In this document: piece by piece, positions 34,881 to 43,376 of the stretch
How positions within the stretch are numbered: the stretch's first letter is position 1
Layout: every line of letters starts with the position of its first letter
NCBI RefSeq assembly: GCF_003797185.1
Contig: NZ_RKMH01000017.1
Coordinates: 22,199 to 86,198 of the forward strand
Source of the DNA: Gordonia oryzae
Lineage (GTDB): Bacteria; Actinomycetota; Actinomycetes; Mycobacteriales; Mycobacteriaceae
DNA: 64,000 nucleotides
Direction of reading: 5' to 3'
Made by a program: the position numbers and the translations under genes
Notes under the pieces: generated by a model
Told to the model about the DNA's origin: nothing
Seen by the model: only the letters and a program-made list of their open reading frames with translations
Databases searched by the model: none

Positions 34881-34956
34881 CGTCGATGTCCTCTCGTGTC
34901 GCAGAGGTTCTGCGTGATGGGCCGGGAGTGGATGAGGTGTCGGGGTCGATGACGAA

Positions 34957-35763
34957 TCATCGGCCGCGGAAGTTCGGTGGTCGTCGTTCGCCGAAGGCTG
35001 CGACGCCCTCGGCGAAATCGTCGCTGTCCCAGAGTCTGACCTGATGCTCAACCTCGTCGTCGAGATTCTGGAAGCGGTCCTTGGGCCATTCGTTGAGTTG
35101 GGATTTGATGGCTGCGAGCGCAAGGGGAGGCCCTTGCGCCAGTCGGCCGGCGTCGGCGATCGCTTCGGCCAACGCCTGCCCAGGCCCGCACACCGAGTCA
35201 ACGAGTCCCATCTCCAGCGCCTCGTTGCCGGTGATCCGACGGGGAAGCATCAGCAGTTGCCTGGCCGTCGGAACACCCACCCGGGCAGGGAGACTCGCGA
35301 AGACTCCCATGTCCCCCGCCAGGCCGACGCCGGTGAATGTCGTGCCGAACAGTGCGTCGGAGGCCGCGATGACCCGATCGCAGGCGATGGCCAAGGCGGT
35401 GCCCGCTCCGAACGCGGGGCCCTCCACCGCAGCCAGAACCGGTTTGGGGCCATTCCAGATGGCACGGATCACCCGCTGAGCCGCCTCGGCGCGCGGGCGG
35501 GTCTGTGACTCAGGTTGCCTGCTCATGGTGGAGATGTCTCCGCCCGAGCAGAACGCTCCCCCGGCGCCGGTCAGGACCACCACGCGCACCGGATCGTCGG
35601 TCATCGCCGTTTCGATGGCCTCCGCGAGGGCGTACCTCATGGGCAGGTCGATCGCGTTGCGGCGCTCGGGACGGTTGAGGGTGATCACGCGCGCGGCGCC
35701 CTCGTCGGTGACAAGCACCGGCGATTCGCTCCTGCTCGCGGTCTGCGTAGTGGGCTCGCTCAT
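34957..35763 (-). CDS. Crotonase-fold enzyme (enoyl-CoA hydratase/isomerase family)
   Basis: A 268-aa crotonase. The oxyanion-hole segments FCSGGDIS and GPAFGAGTALAIACD are clear. Neither Glu of classical hydratases is visible: the GGGCEL block is GAGTAL, and the second region reads GLAGDMGVF, with an Asp as in some isomerases. So hydration is unlikely and a double-bond isomerase, hydrolase or lyase role is more probable. The ATG overlaps the upstream stop by four bases. It lies 76 bp before the dioxygenase alpha gene. Confidence 0.88.
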   Translation of the reverse strand: MSEPTTQTASRSESPVLVTDEGAARVITLNRPERRNAIDLPMRYALAEAIETAMTDDPVRVVVLTGAGGAFCSGGDISTMSRQPESQTRPRAEAAQRVIRAIWNGPKPVLAAVEGPAFGAGTALAIACDRVIAASDALFGTTFTGVGLAGDMGVFASLPARVGVPTARQLLMLPRRITGNEALEMGLVDSVCGPGQALAEAIADAGRLAQGPPLALAAIKSQLNEWPKDRFQNLDDEVEHQVRLWDSDDFAEGVAAFGERRPPNFRGR

Positions 35764-36587
35764 CGTCCGGTGAACCTCGGTGCGCGGCGCTCGATGACGG
35801 CTGCCAGACCCTCGCGGGAATCGGCGGTACCCGATAGCTCGGAAACTGTCCTGGCTTCGTCGGGTAGTTGCGCGGCCACGGTAGCACCCACACCGTCCCA
35901 CACCAGGCGTTTGGTCTCTGACAGTGCTCGGGGAGCGGCCGCGGCCAACTCGTCAGCGAGATCATCGACGGCGGCATCGAGCTCTGCGTCCGGCACGACC
36001 CGAGAGACGATGCCGAGTTCCTTGGCCTGGGTCGCGCTGAGGGTGGGATTGGTGAGCAAGATGTCCATCGCCCGTCGTAGGCCAACCAGCTGGGTGAGGG
36101 TCACCGTGGTTCCGCCATCAGGCGCCATTCCCACCCGGACTGCTCCGGAGAAGAGTTTTGCGGATTCGGCCGCTACCACGATGTCGGAGGCACAGGTGAG
36201 TCCGAACCCTCCTCCGCCTGCCGCGAATCCGTGGATCTTGGTGATCACCGGCGCCTTCAATGCAATCAAGGCCGCGGTGGCCAACTGCAGCCAGGCAGTG
36301 GCCTCGCGGAGATAATCCGGCAACGCCTCCCCCTTGGCGGCAAAGGTCTTCACATCGCCACCGGCGCAGAAATTGCGTCCCTCGCCGGAAAGAACCACGA
36401 CCCGCACCCCCGGATCCGCATGCGCGGCAAGGATGGCCTCGTGCAGGGCGCGGAGCAGCTCGACGTTCATCCCGTTGGCCGCCTCGGGTCGATTCAGCCG
36501 GATTCGCGCGATTCCGTCGGCAACGGCGTACAGTACGGGAGCCGTCGTCGCCGCTGCGGCGGTCCCGGCGTCGGGAATTGTGGTCAC
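35760..36587 (-). CDS. Crotonase-fold enzyme, isomerase-like (PaaG-like motifs)
   Basis: A 275-aa crotonase. It has FCAGGDVKTF and HGFAAGGGFGLTCASD for the oxyanion hole, then RVGMAPDGGTTVTLTQLVG, in which an Asp stands where hydratases carry Glu, as in PaaG and related 2,3-/3,4-enoyl or epoxide isomerases. GTG 36587 overlaps the previous stop. The three crotonases in tandem have different active sites, which implies successive different reactions on one CoA ester. Confidence 0.88.
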   Translation of the reverse strand: MTTIPDAGTAAAATTAPVLYAVADGIARIRLNRPEAANGMNVELLRALHEAILAAHADPGVRVVVLSGEGRNFCAGGDVKTFAAKGEALPDYLREATAWLQLATAALIALKAPVITKIHGFAAGGGGFGLTCASDIVVAAESAKLFSGAVRVGMAPDGGTTVTLTQLVGLRRAMDILLTNPTLSATQAKELGIVSRVVPDAELDAAVDDLADELAAAAPRALSETKRLVWDGVGATVAAQLPDEARTVSELSGTADSREGLAAVIERRAPRFTGR

Positions 36588-37411
36588 GAACGTCCTCCTC
36601 GTCCCGCGAACCGCTGCGCACCATGCGCTCCTGTCCCGGCAATGATGTGATCGACGACTGCATCGGTCTCGGCGGCCAGCCCCTCGTCCAGTGGGCCCGT
36701 CAGCCCGGAACGGACCAGCTGCTTTATCCTGCCGACGGCGACCGGATCAAAGCTCGCGATCCGTCGCGCGAATTGTTCGGTACGATCCGCGAATTCGTCG
36801 TCGGCGTACATCTCGTAGGCCAGCCCCCACGCCACCGCCTGTGCCCCGTCGATCCGATCGCCGCTGAGCATGTGGCCGAGTGCGCGCTGCGTGCCGACCA
36901 GTCGGGGCAGGCGTTGGGAGCCACCGCCGCCGGGGATCATCCCGAATCGGATATGATTGTCCGAGATCCTGGCGGATACGCTGACCAGGACGATGTCCGA
37001 TGCCTGCAAGAGCTCGAATCCACCGGCCATGGCGTCGCCGGCAACCGCGGCGATGACCGGCACCGGGACGTCCCCGATCGCAGCACAGGCCTCGCCGAAC
37101 TCGTCGAACAGGCCTCGCAATGCGTCGACGCCCCGCGCACTGAGCGCGGTGACCTCATCGAAATCGCCTCCGCTGCAGAAATGTCCGCCCGCACCGGAGA
37201 GCACGATGACACGCACGTCGGGCCGGTGGCCCACATCGGCGATCGCCCGGCGAAGACCCGCCGCGAGGGCCGTGGTTACCGCGTTGTGTTGATGCGGACG
37301 ATTGAGGATGATTCGCGCGACTGCGCCATCGACCTCGACCAGTACCGGCGCGTCATGGGCGACCTCGCCTGGACCGTGTCCCCCAGATCCGGGTCGGTTG
37401 AACGTTTTCAC
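36584..37411 (-). CDS. Crotonase-fold enzyme (enoyl-CoA hydratase family), first gene of the operon
   Basis: A 275-aa crotonase with FCSGGDFDEV and GDAMAGGFELLQASD. The first catalytic Glu (GGFEL) is present; at the second position the sequence is DNHIRFGMIPGGGGSQRL, lacking the usual PE pair. GTG 37411 is preferred because GGAAAGGGG lies five bases upstream; GTG 37417 is too close. This is the lead gene of the 11-gene operon ending at 25423, and the promoter region carries shared site A (37437-37452). Confidence 0.88.
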   Translation of the reverse strand: MKTFNRPGSGGHGPGEVAHDAPVLVEVDGAVARIILNRPHQHNAVTTALAAGLRRAIADVGHRPDVRVIVLSGAGGHFCSGGDFDEVTALSARGVDALRGLFDEFGEACAAIGDVPVPVIAAVAGDAMAGGFELLQASDIVLVSVSARISDNHIRFGMIPGGGGSQRLPRLVGTQRALGHMLSGDRIDGAQAVAWGLAYEMYADDEFADRTEQFARRIASFDPVAVGRIKQLVRSGLTGPLDEGLAAETDAVVDHIIAGTGAHGAQRFAGRGGRS

Positions 37412-37436
37412 CGGCACCCCTTTCCAAAATCATGAA

Positions 37437-37452
37437 TCGAATCTAAATTAAA
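37437..37452 (-). promoter_or_regulatory. Shared island motif, site A
   Basis: Minus strand TTTAAT-TTAG-ATTCGA, 26 bp before the crotonase operon start and 83 bp before the divergent SDR. One of six matches to TTTAWN-N4-NWTCRA in this island; partly palindromic (TTTAAT/TCGAAT). Confidence 0.55.
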
Positions 37453-37534
37453 GAACGATCCGAGTCAATCGGCACCGACGCCGAATCCTCGCGAACACCA
37501 GAGGGGAACGCGCTCGAGAAAGGACAGATGCCGC

Positions 37535-38332
37535 ATGAATCTCGGTCTCGCAGGAGCGCGGGTGCTGGTCACCGGAGGGGCGTCGAACATCGGTCGTGGC
37601 ATCGTCCACGGTTTCGCCGCCGAGGGCGCCCGGATCATGGTCGCCGACATCGACGGCCCACAGGCCGAGAAGGTCGCCGAGGAGTCCGAGCGCCTCGGCG
37701 CCCAAGCGGTTCTGACGAGCGTGGGCGACCTCACCGAGCCGCAGGTGCCCGAGCGCATCGTGTCAGAGATGACCGCGGCCTGGGGTGGTGTCGATTGCTT
37801 GGTGAACAACGCGGGATGGAGTGTTCCCTGTTTTCTCGCCGAGGACACCGACCGGACCCGATGGCAACGTCTCGTCGAGGTCAATATGTTCGCGTCGGTG
37901 GCCACCACCCAGGCCGTTCTGACTTCCATGGTCGATTCCGGTGCCGGATCGATCGTGTTCGTCGCCAGCGATGCCGCCTTCGGCCAGATCCGCCAAGCGG
38001 TGTACGGCGCCACCAAGGCGGCGGTGGTCGCGCTTGCGCGGACCACCGCCAAAGAATTCGGCCGCAAGGGAATTCGCAGCAACATCGTGTGCCCCGGCCT
38101 GGTGATACCGGACGGCCCCGAGGCAGTCGGCGCGCAGAGTCTCTGGTCGGGTGGCGACGACGCCGTGTTCGACGACAAGCAGACCGAGTTCATGGTCATG
38201 GGCACGCCTCTTCGGCGCCTGACGACCGCCGCCGACGTTGCCAACTCGGTGGTGTGGTTGTCCTCCGATGCCGCGGCCAGACAGATCACCGGGCAGATGT
38301 TCTCGGTGTCCGGCGGATACACGATGCCGTGA
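37535..38332 (+). CDS. SDR oxidoreductase
   Basis: A 265-aa classical SDR: VLVTGGASNIGRGIV (cofactor), NNAGWSV, catalytic Ser in FVASDAAFGQ, YGATKAA (YxxxK), then IVCPGLV. An unusual acidic insert follows (SGGDDAVFDDKQTEFM). It probably acts on a hydroxy- or keto-CoA ester, or on the cis-diol made by the divergently encoded Rieske enzyme (diol dehydrogenation is often done by SDRs; inference). Its TGA overlaps the GTG of the next TetR gene. Confidence 0.9.
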   Translation: MNLGLAGARVLVTGGASNIGRGIVHGFAAEGARIMVADIDGPQAEKVAEESERLGAQAVLTSVGDLTEPQVPERIVSEMTAAWGGVDCLVNNAGWSVPCFLAEDTDRTRWQRLVEVNMFASVATTQAVLTSMVDSGAGSIVFVASDAAFGQIRQAVYGATKAAVVALARTTAKEFGRKGIRSNIVCPGLVIPDGPEAVGAQSLWSGGDDAVFDDKQTEFMVMGTPLRRLTTAADVANSVVWLSSDAAARQITGQMFSVSGGYTMP

Positions 38333-38934
38333 ACACCCGGGACCGAATCCTGCACGCTGCGGCGCGGGTACTCAGCGAACGCGGCTACGCCGCAAGCAGA
38401 CTCAGCGACATCGCCAATCTCGCCGGCCTACGCACCCCCGGCATGTATCACTACTTCGCCTCACGCGACGACCTGGTGCTGGAGGTGATGCGCGCCGGAC
38501 AACAGCGAGTCTGGACGCATGTGCGCGAGGCCCTCGACGCCTGCGCCGACCAGTCTGCCGCGGCGCGACTGCTGGTCGCGGTGGAGGCTCATCTACGCAT
38601 CGAACTCGAACTCTCCGACTTCGCGACCGCAGTGACCCGCAATCTCGGTCATGTTCCTCCGGCTATGCGCAAGGAGTTGAGCGTAGACAGCGACGCCTAC
38701 CACGACATGTGGCGTGGCCTGCTCACCGACGCTGAGAGCGAAGGACTACTCGAGCCGGGGTTGGACCTCGGGGTCGCACGAATGATGATCATCGGCGCCC
38801 TGAATTGGACCCCGGAATGGTGGCATCGCGACGGGTCGACGATCGACGTCGTCGTGTCGACCGCCCAGGCGATGATCACGCGAGGACTTTTCAGCGAAAT
38901 CGACAGCGCCGTCGGGGGCAGCCGTGCCAACTGA
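38329..38934 (+). CDS. TetR family regulator, candidate regulator of the island
   Basis: A 201-aa regulator with helix-turn-helix SRLSDIANLAGLRTPGMYHYFASRDDLV. It is a clear paralogue of the TetR at 24765. GTG 38329 overlaps the SDR stop (GTGA). Its SDR-TetR transcript is divergent from the 11-gene operon, with shared site A in between, so this protein is the simplest candidate for binding the shared motif. That assignment is inference; the TetRs at 38967, 52633 and 60764 are alternatives. Confidence 0.88.
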   Translation: MNTRDRILHAAARVLSERGYAASRLSDIANLAGLRTPGMYHYFASRDDLVLEVMRAGQQRVWTHVREALDACADQSAAARLLVAVEAHLRIELELSDFATAVTRNLGHVPPAMRKELSVDSDAYHDMWRGLLTDAESEGLLEPGLDLGVARMMIIGALNWTPEWWHRDGSTIDVVVSTAQAMITRGLFSEIDSAVGGSRAN

Positions 38935-38966
38935 CCACCGGACCGGTACGCGGTTACCGTGGGGCC

Positions 38967-39536
38967 ATGGCACCCACGGCGTCACGCGAAACCTACTTCG
39001 AGACCGGACTCGCCGTCCTGTCGTCCGCGGGATACGGCTCGCTGAAGCTTTCGGAGGTATGCCGGCGACTCGGGGTGACGACGGGATCCTTCTATCACTT
39101 CTTCCGAAACTGGGCCGACTACACCGACCAACTGCTGGAATTCTGGTTCGACTCCCACACCCGGGTCGAGGTGGCGGAGGTGCTCGCACAACCCGATCCT
39201 GCCACGCGTCTCGACAGCCTGCTCGCGTACGGCTTGTCCCTGCCGTACGGCGCGGAGGGAGCCATCCGCATCTGGGGCGCGATCGACCCGAAGGTGCATG
39301 CCGTCGTGTCTGCCGTCGACAATCGCAGATACCAACTGGTCCACGACGTCGTCAGCCCTATCCTCGGGGACGAATCCGCACGTCGGTATGCAAGCTGGGC
39401 TGTCTTCTTGATGACGGGGTACGAGCAGACCACGCTGACTCGCGACGTGGCCGTCCTGGAGTGGGCGGCCCAACAGTTGCTCGAGTCGCTTCGTCGCGAG
39501 GCGGCCATCGCGACAGGAGCCGCCCGCAGGCGCTGA
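38967..39536 (+). CDS. TetR family regulator
   Basis: A 189-aa regulator with helix-turn-helix LKLSEVCRRLGVTTGSFYHFFRNWADYTDQLLEFW. It is not closely similar to the preceding TetR. ATG 38967 follows 32 bp after the previous stop, so the two regulators and the next gene, a carboxyltransferase, may share a transcript. A tandem pair of unlike TetR genes suggests response to two different pathway compounds. Confidence 0.85.
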   Translation: MAPTASRETYFETGLAVLSSAGYGSLKLSEVCRRLGVTTGSFYHFFRNWADYTDQLLEFWFDSHTRVEVAEVLAQPDPATRLDSLLAYGLSLPYGAEGAIRIWGAIDPKVHAVVSAVDNRRYQLVHDVVSPILGDESARRYASWAVFLMTGYEQTTLTRDVAVLEWAAQQLLESLRREAAIATGAARRR

Positions 39537-39581
39537 CATCGCAGAACCAGGTGGCCGGTCTGACCGCAGGCGAGGTCCCCG

Positions 39582-41102
39582 GTGTCTGACTGCATTCGCG
39601 CCGCACACGCGGCAACCCGTGACGCCGCACGATCAAAGGCGGTCGGCCGACAGCACGATCGGGGCAAGCTGACAGCCCGGGAACGCATCGAGATCCTCAC
39701 GGGTGGTGCCACTTTCGTGGAGTTCGGTGCGCTGGCAACGCCCGGCGACCAGTCCCGGACCGTCGACGCACCAGGCGACGGGGTCGTCACCGGGATAGGC
39801 CGTATCGACGGGCGAGCGGCCGCGATCGTGGCGTTCGATTTCACCGTGCTCGGCGGCAGCAACGGTGAGGTGGGCATGAGCAAGATCGAGCGCTGTGCCG
39901 CCCGTGCCCTGCAGGATCGAATCCCCTTGGTCCTGCTGTGCGACGGTGGCGGCCATCGTATCCAGGAAGGCCTCGATTCCCGGTCGGCCGCGCTCGGCTC
40001 CCCGATGCTGGCCCGACTCATCGATCTGTCCGGGTTGGTACCCACCGTCGCGGCGATGATGGGCCCCGGGTTTGGGCTGGCGACCAACCTGGCCGCGCTG
40101 TGCGATCTCGTCGTGGTGGTCCGCGGTACTGGAACGATCGGCATGTCGTCGGCGCCCTTCGTACGTGCGGGCACAGGAGAGGACCTGACCAACGAGGAGA
40201 TCGGCGGCGCCGACGTTCAGGCCGAGCGTGGTGTCGTCGACATCGCCGCCGACGACGAGCACGAGGCACTCGACGCCATCCGCGCCTACCTGGGTTACCT
40301 ACCCGCGCACGCCGACGGACCGGCACCGCGCGTGTCCATGCCGCAGCAGGCCGTCGTCGATCTCGATTCGATCATCCCCGACTCCTCCCGACGCGCCTAC
40401 GACATGCTCGACGTCGTCGAAGGACTGGCAGATCGCGACAGCGTCCTCGAGATCCGGCCGACCGCAGCCCCGAACATCGTGACATGCCTGACCCGCATCG
40501 ACGGTCACCCGATCGGGGTGATCGGCAATCAGCCCCGACATCTGGGCGGCGCACTGGACTCCGCAGCCTGCGAGAAGGCCGCGCATCTCGCCGCGGTCTG
40601 CGATGCCTTCGGCCTGCCACTGCTGATCCTGATCGATCTGCCCGGGTTCCTCATCGGCAGCGCTGCGGAATCGACGCAACTGGCCCGCCGCAGCGGACGC
40701 CTGATGTTCGAGCTCGGCCGTGCCACCGTGCCCCGTTTCACCGTCGTGGTCCGCAAGGGTTACGGCGCCGCCTACATCGCGATGGGCGGCGGCCGCAGCA
40801 TCGATGCCGATCTGTCGCTGGCCTGGCCGACCGCCGAAATCTGCGCGATGCCCATCGAGGGAGCGGTCGACATCGCCTTCGGACGCGAGATCGCCGCCGC
40901 ACCGGACCCGCACTCGCGTCGGGATGAACTCGTCGAAGGTTTCCGGGCTAATGTCCACCCAGTGCGCGCCGCATCGGGATTCGGTATCGACGACGTCGTC
41001 GCGCCGTCGGCGACCAGAGAACTACTGATCGAGTCGCTGTCGCGGTGCCGCAGACACGCGGATCGGGTACCGGGGAAACGGCGCACCATTTCCCCGATCT
41101 GA
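39582..41102 (+). CDS. Acyl-CoA carboxylase carboxyltransferase (beta) subunit
   Basis: A 506-aa carboxyltransferase with two crotonase-like halves. Landmarks are GKLTARERIEIL (family start), FDFTVLGGSNGEVGMSKIERC, LIDLPGFLIGSAAESTQLARRSGRLM and VVRKGYGAAYIAMGGG. It transfers CO2 from carboxybiotin to an acyl-CoA. No biotin-carboxylase/BCCP alpha subunit is encoded in the window, so it must borrow one. Carboxylases of this kind act on propionyl-, methylcrotonyl- or geranyl-type CoA; the substrate is not resolved. Confidence 0.9.
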   Translation: MSDCIRAAHAATRDAARSKAVGRQHDRGKLTARERIEILTGGATFVEFGALATPGDQSRTVDAPGDGVVTGIGRIDGRAAAIVAFDFTVLGGSNGEVGMSKIERCAARALQDRIPLVLLCDGGGHRIQEGLDSRSAALGSPMLARLIDLSGLVPTVAAMMGPGFGLATNLAALCDLVVVVRGTGTIGMSSAPFVRAGTGEDLTNEEIGGADVQAERGVVDIAADDEHEALDAIRAYLGYLPAHADGPAPRVSMPQQAVVDLDSIIPDSSRRAYDMLDVVEGLADRDSVLEIRPTAAPNIVTCLTRIDGHPIGVIGNQPRHLGGALDSAACEKAAHLAAVCDAFGLPLLILIDLPGFLIGSAAESTQLARRSGRLMFELGRATVPRFTVVVRKGYGAAYIAMGGGRSIDADLSLAWPTAEICAMPIEGAVDIAFGREIAAAPDPHSRRDELVEGFRANVHPVRAASGFGIDDVVAPSATRELLIESLSRCRRHADRVPGKRRTISPI

Positions 41103-41132
41103 CCTGCCCGTACCCGATCCGGCCGCCTGGAC

Positions 41133-42209
41133 TCAGCCCGGCAGCAGGTAGCTGGGCAGATCGGCGTGTGAGGTGCCGATGAGCCCGAGCCAGTTGAACG
41201 GCAGGTGGTAGACGAACACCAGGGTCACCATGCAAAACCCGAGGACCGCGAAGTTACGCACCCAGCCCCGCAGAGCCGGACGCCAGTGCACGAGACCGGA
41301 TTCGATCGGCGACAGCCCGTCGGGATGATCCTCGGCCTCCATGCGCATCCAGGTGAACACACAACCGACCGCGGCGACGAGGATGGATTCGTAGATCGGG
41401 AACTGATGGACCGATCCCGACCACAGGGTCAGCGGCTCATAGGTTTTGGCGAACGCGTAGGCGTGCGTGGTGCGAATGACGGTGTTCTCGACGATGAAGT
41501 CGAACAAGAACTCGGCGACGAAGATGCCGACGAAGAGGGGCACCTTGCTGATGTCGGGCCACCGTCGACGCACCTTCTTGGCGTGGTGGCAAGCGACGAT
41601 GGCCACGCCCGCGCAGAAGTAGACGTACATCGGCGGGCCCCAGATGAGCGACTCCGCATAGCGACTCGGCGCATCGGGATTGTGGAACGGCAGAAAGCGC
41701 ACCCAGACACCCATGTTGACGTTGGCACTGTTCCACGCGAACAGGTACTGCTGCACGTTGAGGAACGCATCGGCGACGAAACAGATCAAACCGCCGATCA
41801 CGAATCTGCCGTCGAGGCTGAGCTTGCCCGTCTTCCGAATCGGCTGCACGACACTGAACCAGAGGAACAGCGCGAGCACGATCAGGCTGATCACCTCGAA
41901 GACACGCAACGCGATCATGCGCCAGTCAGCCATCTCATCCGGGCCGATCCGGGGGGCAGGCCGGAATTCCTCACTCGAGGACACCCACCGGGCGACGGTC
42001 ACCACGCACACCGCGAACCACACGAAGCCGACGGCCGCGAGAATCGTGGTGGACCCGCGCCGGGTCAGTGGTTTGACGTCGGCAGCCCCCACCCGTGCAT
42101 TCGGCTCGCTCGCCGTCGCCCCGGGCGACGATTGGCCGCCGTCATGCTGCGTCCGCCTCACCGGCGGTTCGGCTCCGGGCACCTTCCCTGCGGTGCGGAC
42201 TGTTGCCAT
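41133..42209 (-). CDS. AveC-like (spirocyclase family) integral membrane protein
   Basis: A 358-aa protein with about eight hydrophobic helices after a 55-residue polar leader. Conserved-looking lumen/loop blocks are GGLICFVADAFLNVQQYLFAWN, RFLPFHNPDAPSRYAESLIWGPPMYVYF and FPIYESILVAAVG. I recognise the pattern of AveC-family proteins; AveC itself acts in avermectin spiroketal formation. ATG 42209 has AGGAGGGG eight bases upstream. It is divergent from another membrane protein (42339), with shared site B between. A role in transforming or binding a hydrophobic substrate in the membrane is inferred. Confidence 0.65.
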   Translation of the reverse strand: MATVRTAGKVPGAEPPVRRTQHDGGQSSPGATASEPNARVGAADVKPLTRRGSTTILAAVGFVWFAVCVVTVARWVSSSEEFRPAPRIGPDEMADWRMIALRVFEVISLIVLALFLWFSVVQPIRKTGKLSLDGRFVIGGLICFVADAFLNVQQYLFAWNSANVNMGVWVRFLPFHNPDAPSRYAESLIWGPPMYVYFCAGVAIVACHHAKKVRRRWPDISKVPLFVGIFVAEFLFDFIVENTVIRTTHAYAFAKTYEPLTLWSGSVHQFPIYESILVAAVGCVFTWMRMEAEDHPDGLSPIESGLVHWRPALRGWVRNFAVLGFCMVTLVFVYHLPFNWLGLIGTSHADLPSYLLPG

Positions 42210-42300
42210 CAGACCAACCCCTCCTTCTCCCTGTGGGCCGCGACAAAAACAGTGCGGCATCGTGTGTTCCAGAGCACAGTAACCCAACCTCTGGTAGATT

Positions 42301-42316
42301 TCGAATGCCTATTAAA
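42301..42316 (-). promoter_or_regulatory. Shared island motif, site B
   Basis: Minus strand TTTAAT-AGGC-ATTCGA between the AveC-like gene (start 42209, minus) and the membrane gene at 42339 (plus). It shares 12 of its 12 fixed-position bases with site A. Confidence 0.55.
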
Positions 42317-42338
42317 TTCACATCGGGGAGTCCCCACC

Positions 42339-43178
42339 ATGAACGTCACCCCCGGCATCAGCGAAATCCATGCCGCAGTGAGCCCCACCGGACAGTGGAT
42401 CGCGACGATCCTCACCTACGCGCTGGCCCTGGCCGCACTCGCATACGTGATACGAATCTGTGTGCGCGAGCGGATCATCTGGCCGTTCCTCCTGCTGGCC
42501 TCGGGCGGTTTGGCGTGCTTGATGGAGCCCCTGTTCGATCACCTCTACGGGCTTGTGTTCTACCGCGACGGCCAGTGGCACCTGTACACGACCTTCGGCA
42601 GCGCACAACCGATCTGGGTCCCGGCGGCCTACATCGCCTTCTACGGCGGGGCGTCGGTGATCATCGCGCGTACGCTCGCGCGCAGGCCGTCGATGCGCAC
42701 CGTGTGGACGATGTACGCATCGATCGCCGCGATGGCCCTGATCGCCGAGGTCACCTACATCAGCGTCCTGAGCGTCTACGGCTACCCCGATGAGCAACCG
42801 TTCAAGGTTCTCGGGTATCCGCTGTTCCTGGCCTTCACCAACGCCATGTCGGCAGTCGTCAGCGGAATCATCGCGTACCGACTCGTCCCGCTCCTGTCCG
42901 GCGTCGGCCAGGCCTACCTCATCCCACTGGTACCCACCGGTTTCGCCGCCGGACTGTTCGGCGGCGGCATTCTCTACCTCTCGGTCCGGCATTCGGGCGA
43001 CAGCCCGCCGATGGTCGCCCTAGCACTGGCGGCGCTCACCGTCGTCGGCGCGATCGCGTGGACCATCGGAGTCCTGGGCACACATCTGGTGGCCGGTCAG
43101 CTGCCACGAGATCCGTCCCTGCGGCCGGCTCCTGCACCGGTCGCAGGCGGTGGCCGCTCCCGGCAACCGATCTCGTGA
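42339..43178 (+). CDS. Multi-pass membrane protein, same fold class as the AveC-like protein
   Basis: A 279-aa protein with about seven hydrophobic helices. The block LLASGGLACLMEPLFDHLYGLVFY corresponds to GLICSLLEPMLDLLGHLHW in the membrane protein at 61584 and loosely to GGLICFVADAFLNVQQYLFAW in the AveC-like protein. It also has a shared WVPAAYIAFYGG / VPALIPLCYVAFLG segment. No catalytic motif is known to me. Start ATG 42339, with GGGGAG upstream. Probably works with the other two membrane proteins. Confidence 0.75.
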   Translation: MNVTPGISEIHAAVSPTGQWIATILTYALALAALAYVIRICVRERIIWPFLLLASGGLACLMEPLFDHLYGLVFYRDGQWHLYTTFGSAQPIWVPAAYIAFYGGASVIIARTLARRPSMRTVWTMYASIAAMALIAEVTYISVLSVYGYPDEQPFKVLGYPLFLAFTNAMSAVVSGIIAYRLVPLLSGVGQAYLIPLVPTGFAAGLFGGGILYLSVRHSGDSPPMVALALAALTVVGAIAWTIGVLGTHLVAGQLPRDPSLRPAPAPVAGGGRSRQPIS

Positions 43179-43272
43179 CCGCGGTGCGGCGAATCCCCCG
43201 CAGCGGACGAGGACGGTGACGTGGCCCGGACAACCGAATTCGACCTCTAGCGGTCGGAGTTGATCCTTCAAT

Positions 43273-43288
43273 TTGATTCTATGTTAAA
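43273..43288 (-). promoter_or_regulatory. Shared island motif, site C
   Basis: Minus strand TTTAAC-ATAG-AATCAA, 89 bp upstream of the thiolase at 43377. This is the weakest of the first four sites in the second half (AATCAA in place of ATTCGA). Confidence 0.45.
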
Positions 43289-43376
43289 TTCTACTCGTGG
43301 GACGGTTGCGTCCGTCCACCCCGTAACGCCGACCGGCACGTCCCGTCGAGCATTTGTCCAACCCGAGGAGTAAGAG

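Noticed and set aside
41205..43178. A 657-aa plus-strand frame spanning the AveC-like gene and continuing into the membrane protein
   Set aside because: The first 370 codons are the antisense of the AveC-like gene; homology, ribosome-binding site and hydrophobicity begin only at 42339.
42285..43300. AT-rich stretches considered as replication origin or attachment sites
   Set aside because: They are short, lie at promoters, and are explained by -10 boxes and the shared regulatory motif. No integrase or tRNA is present.
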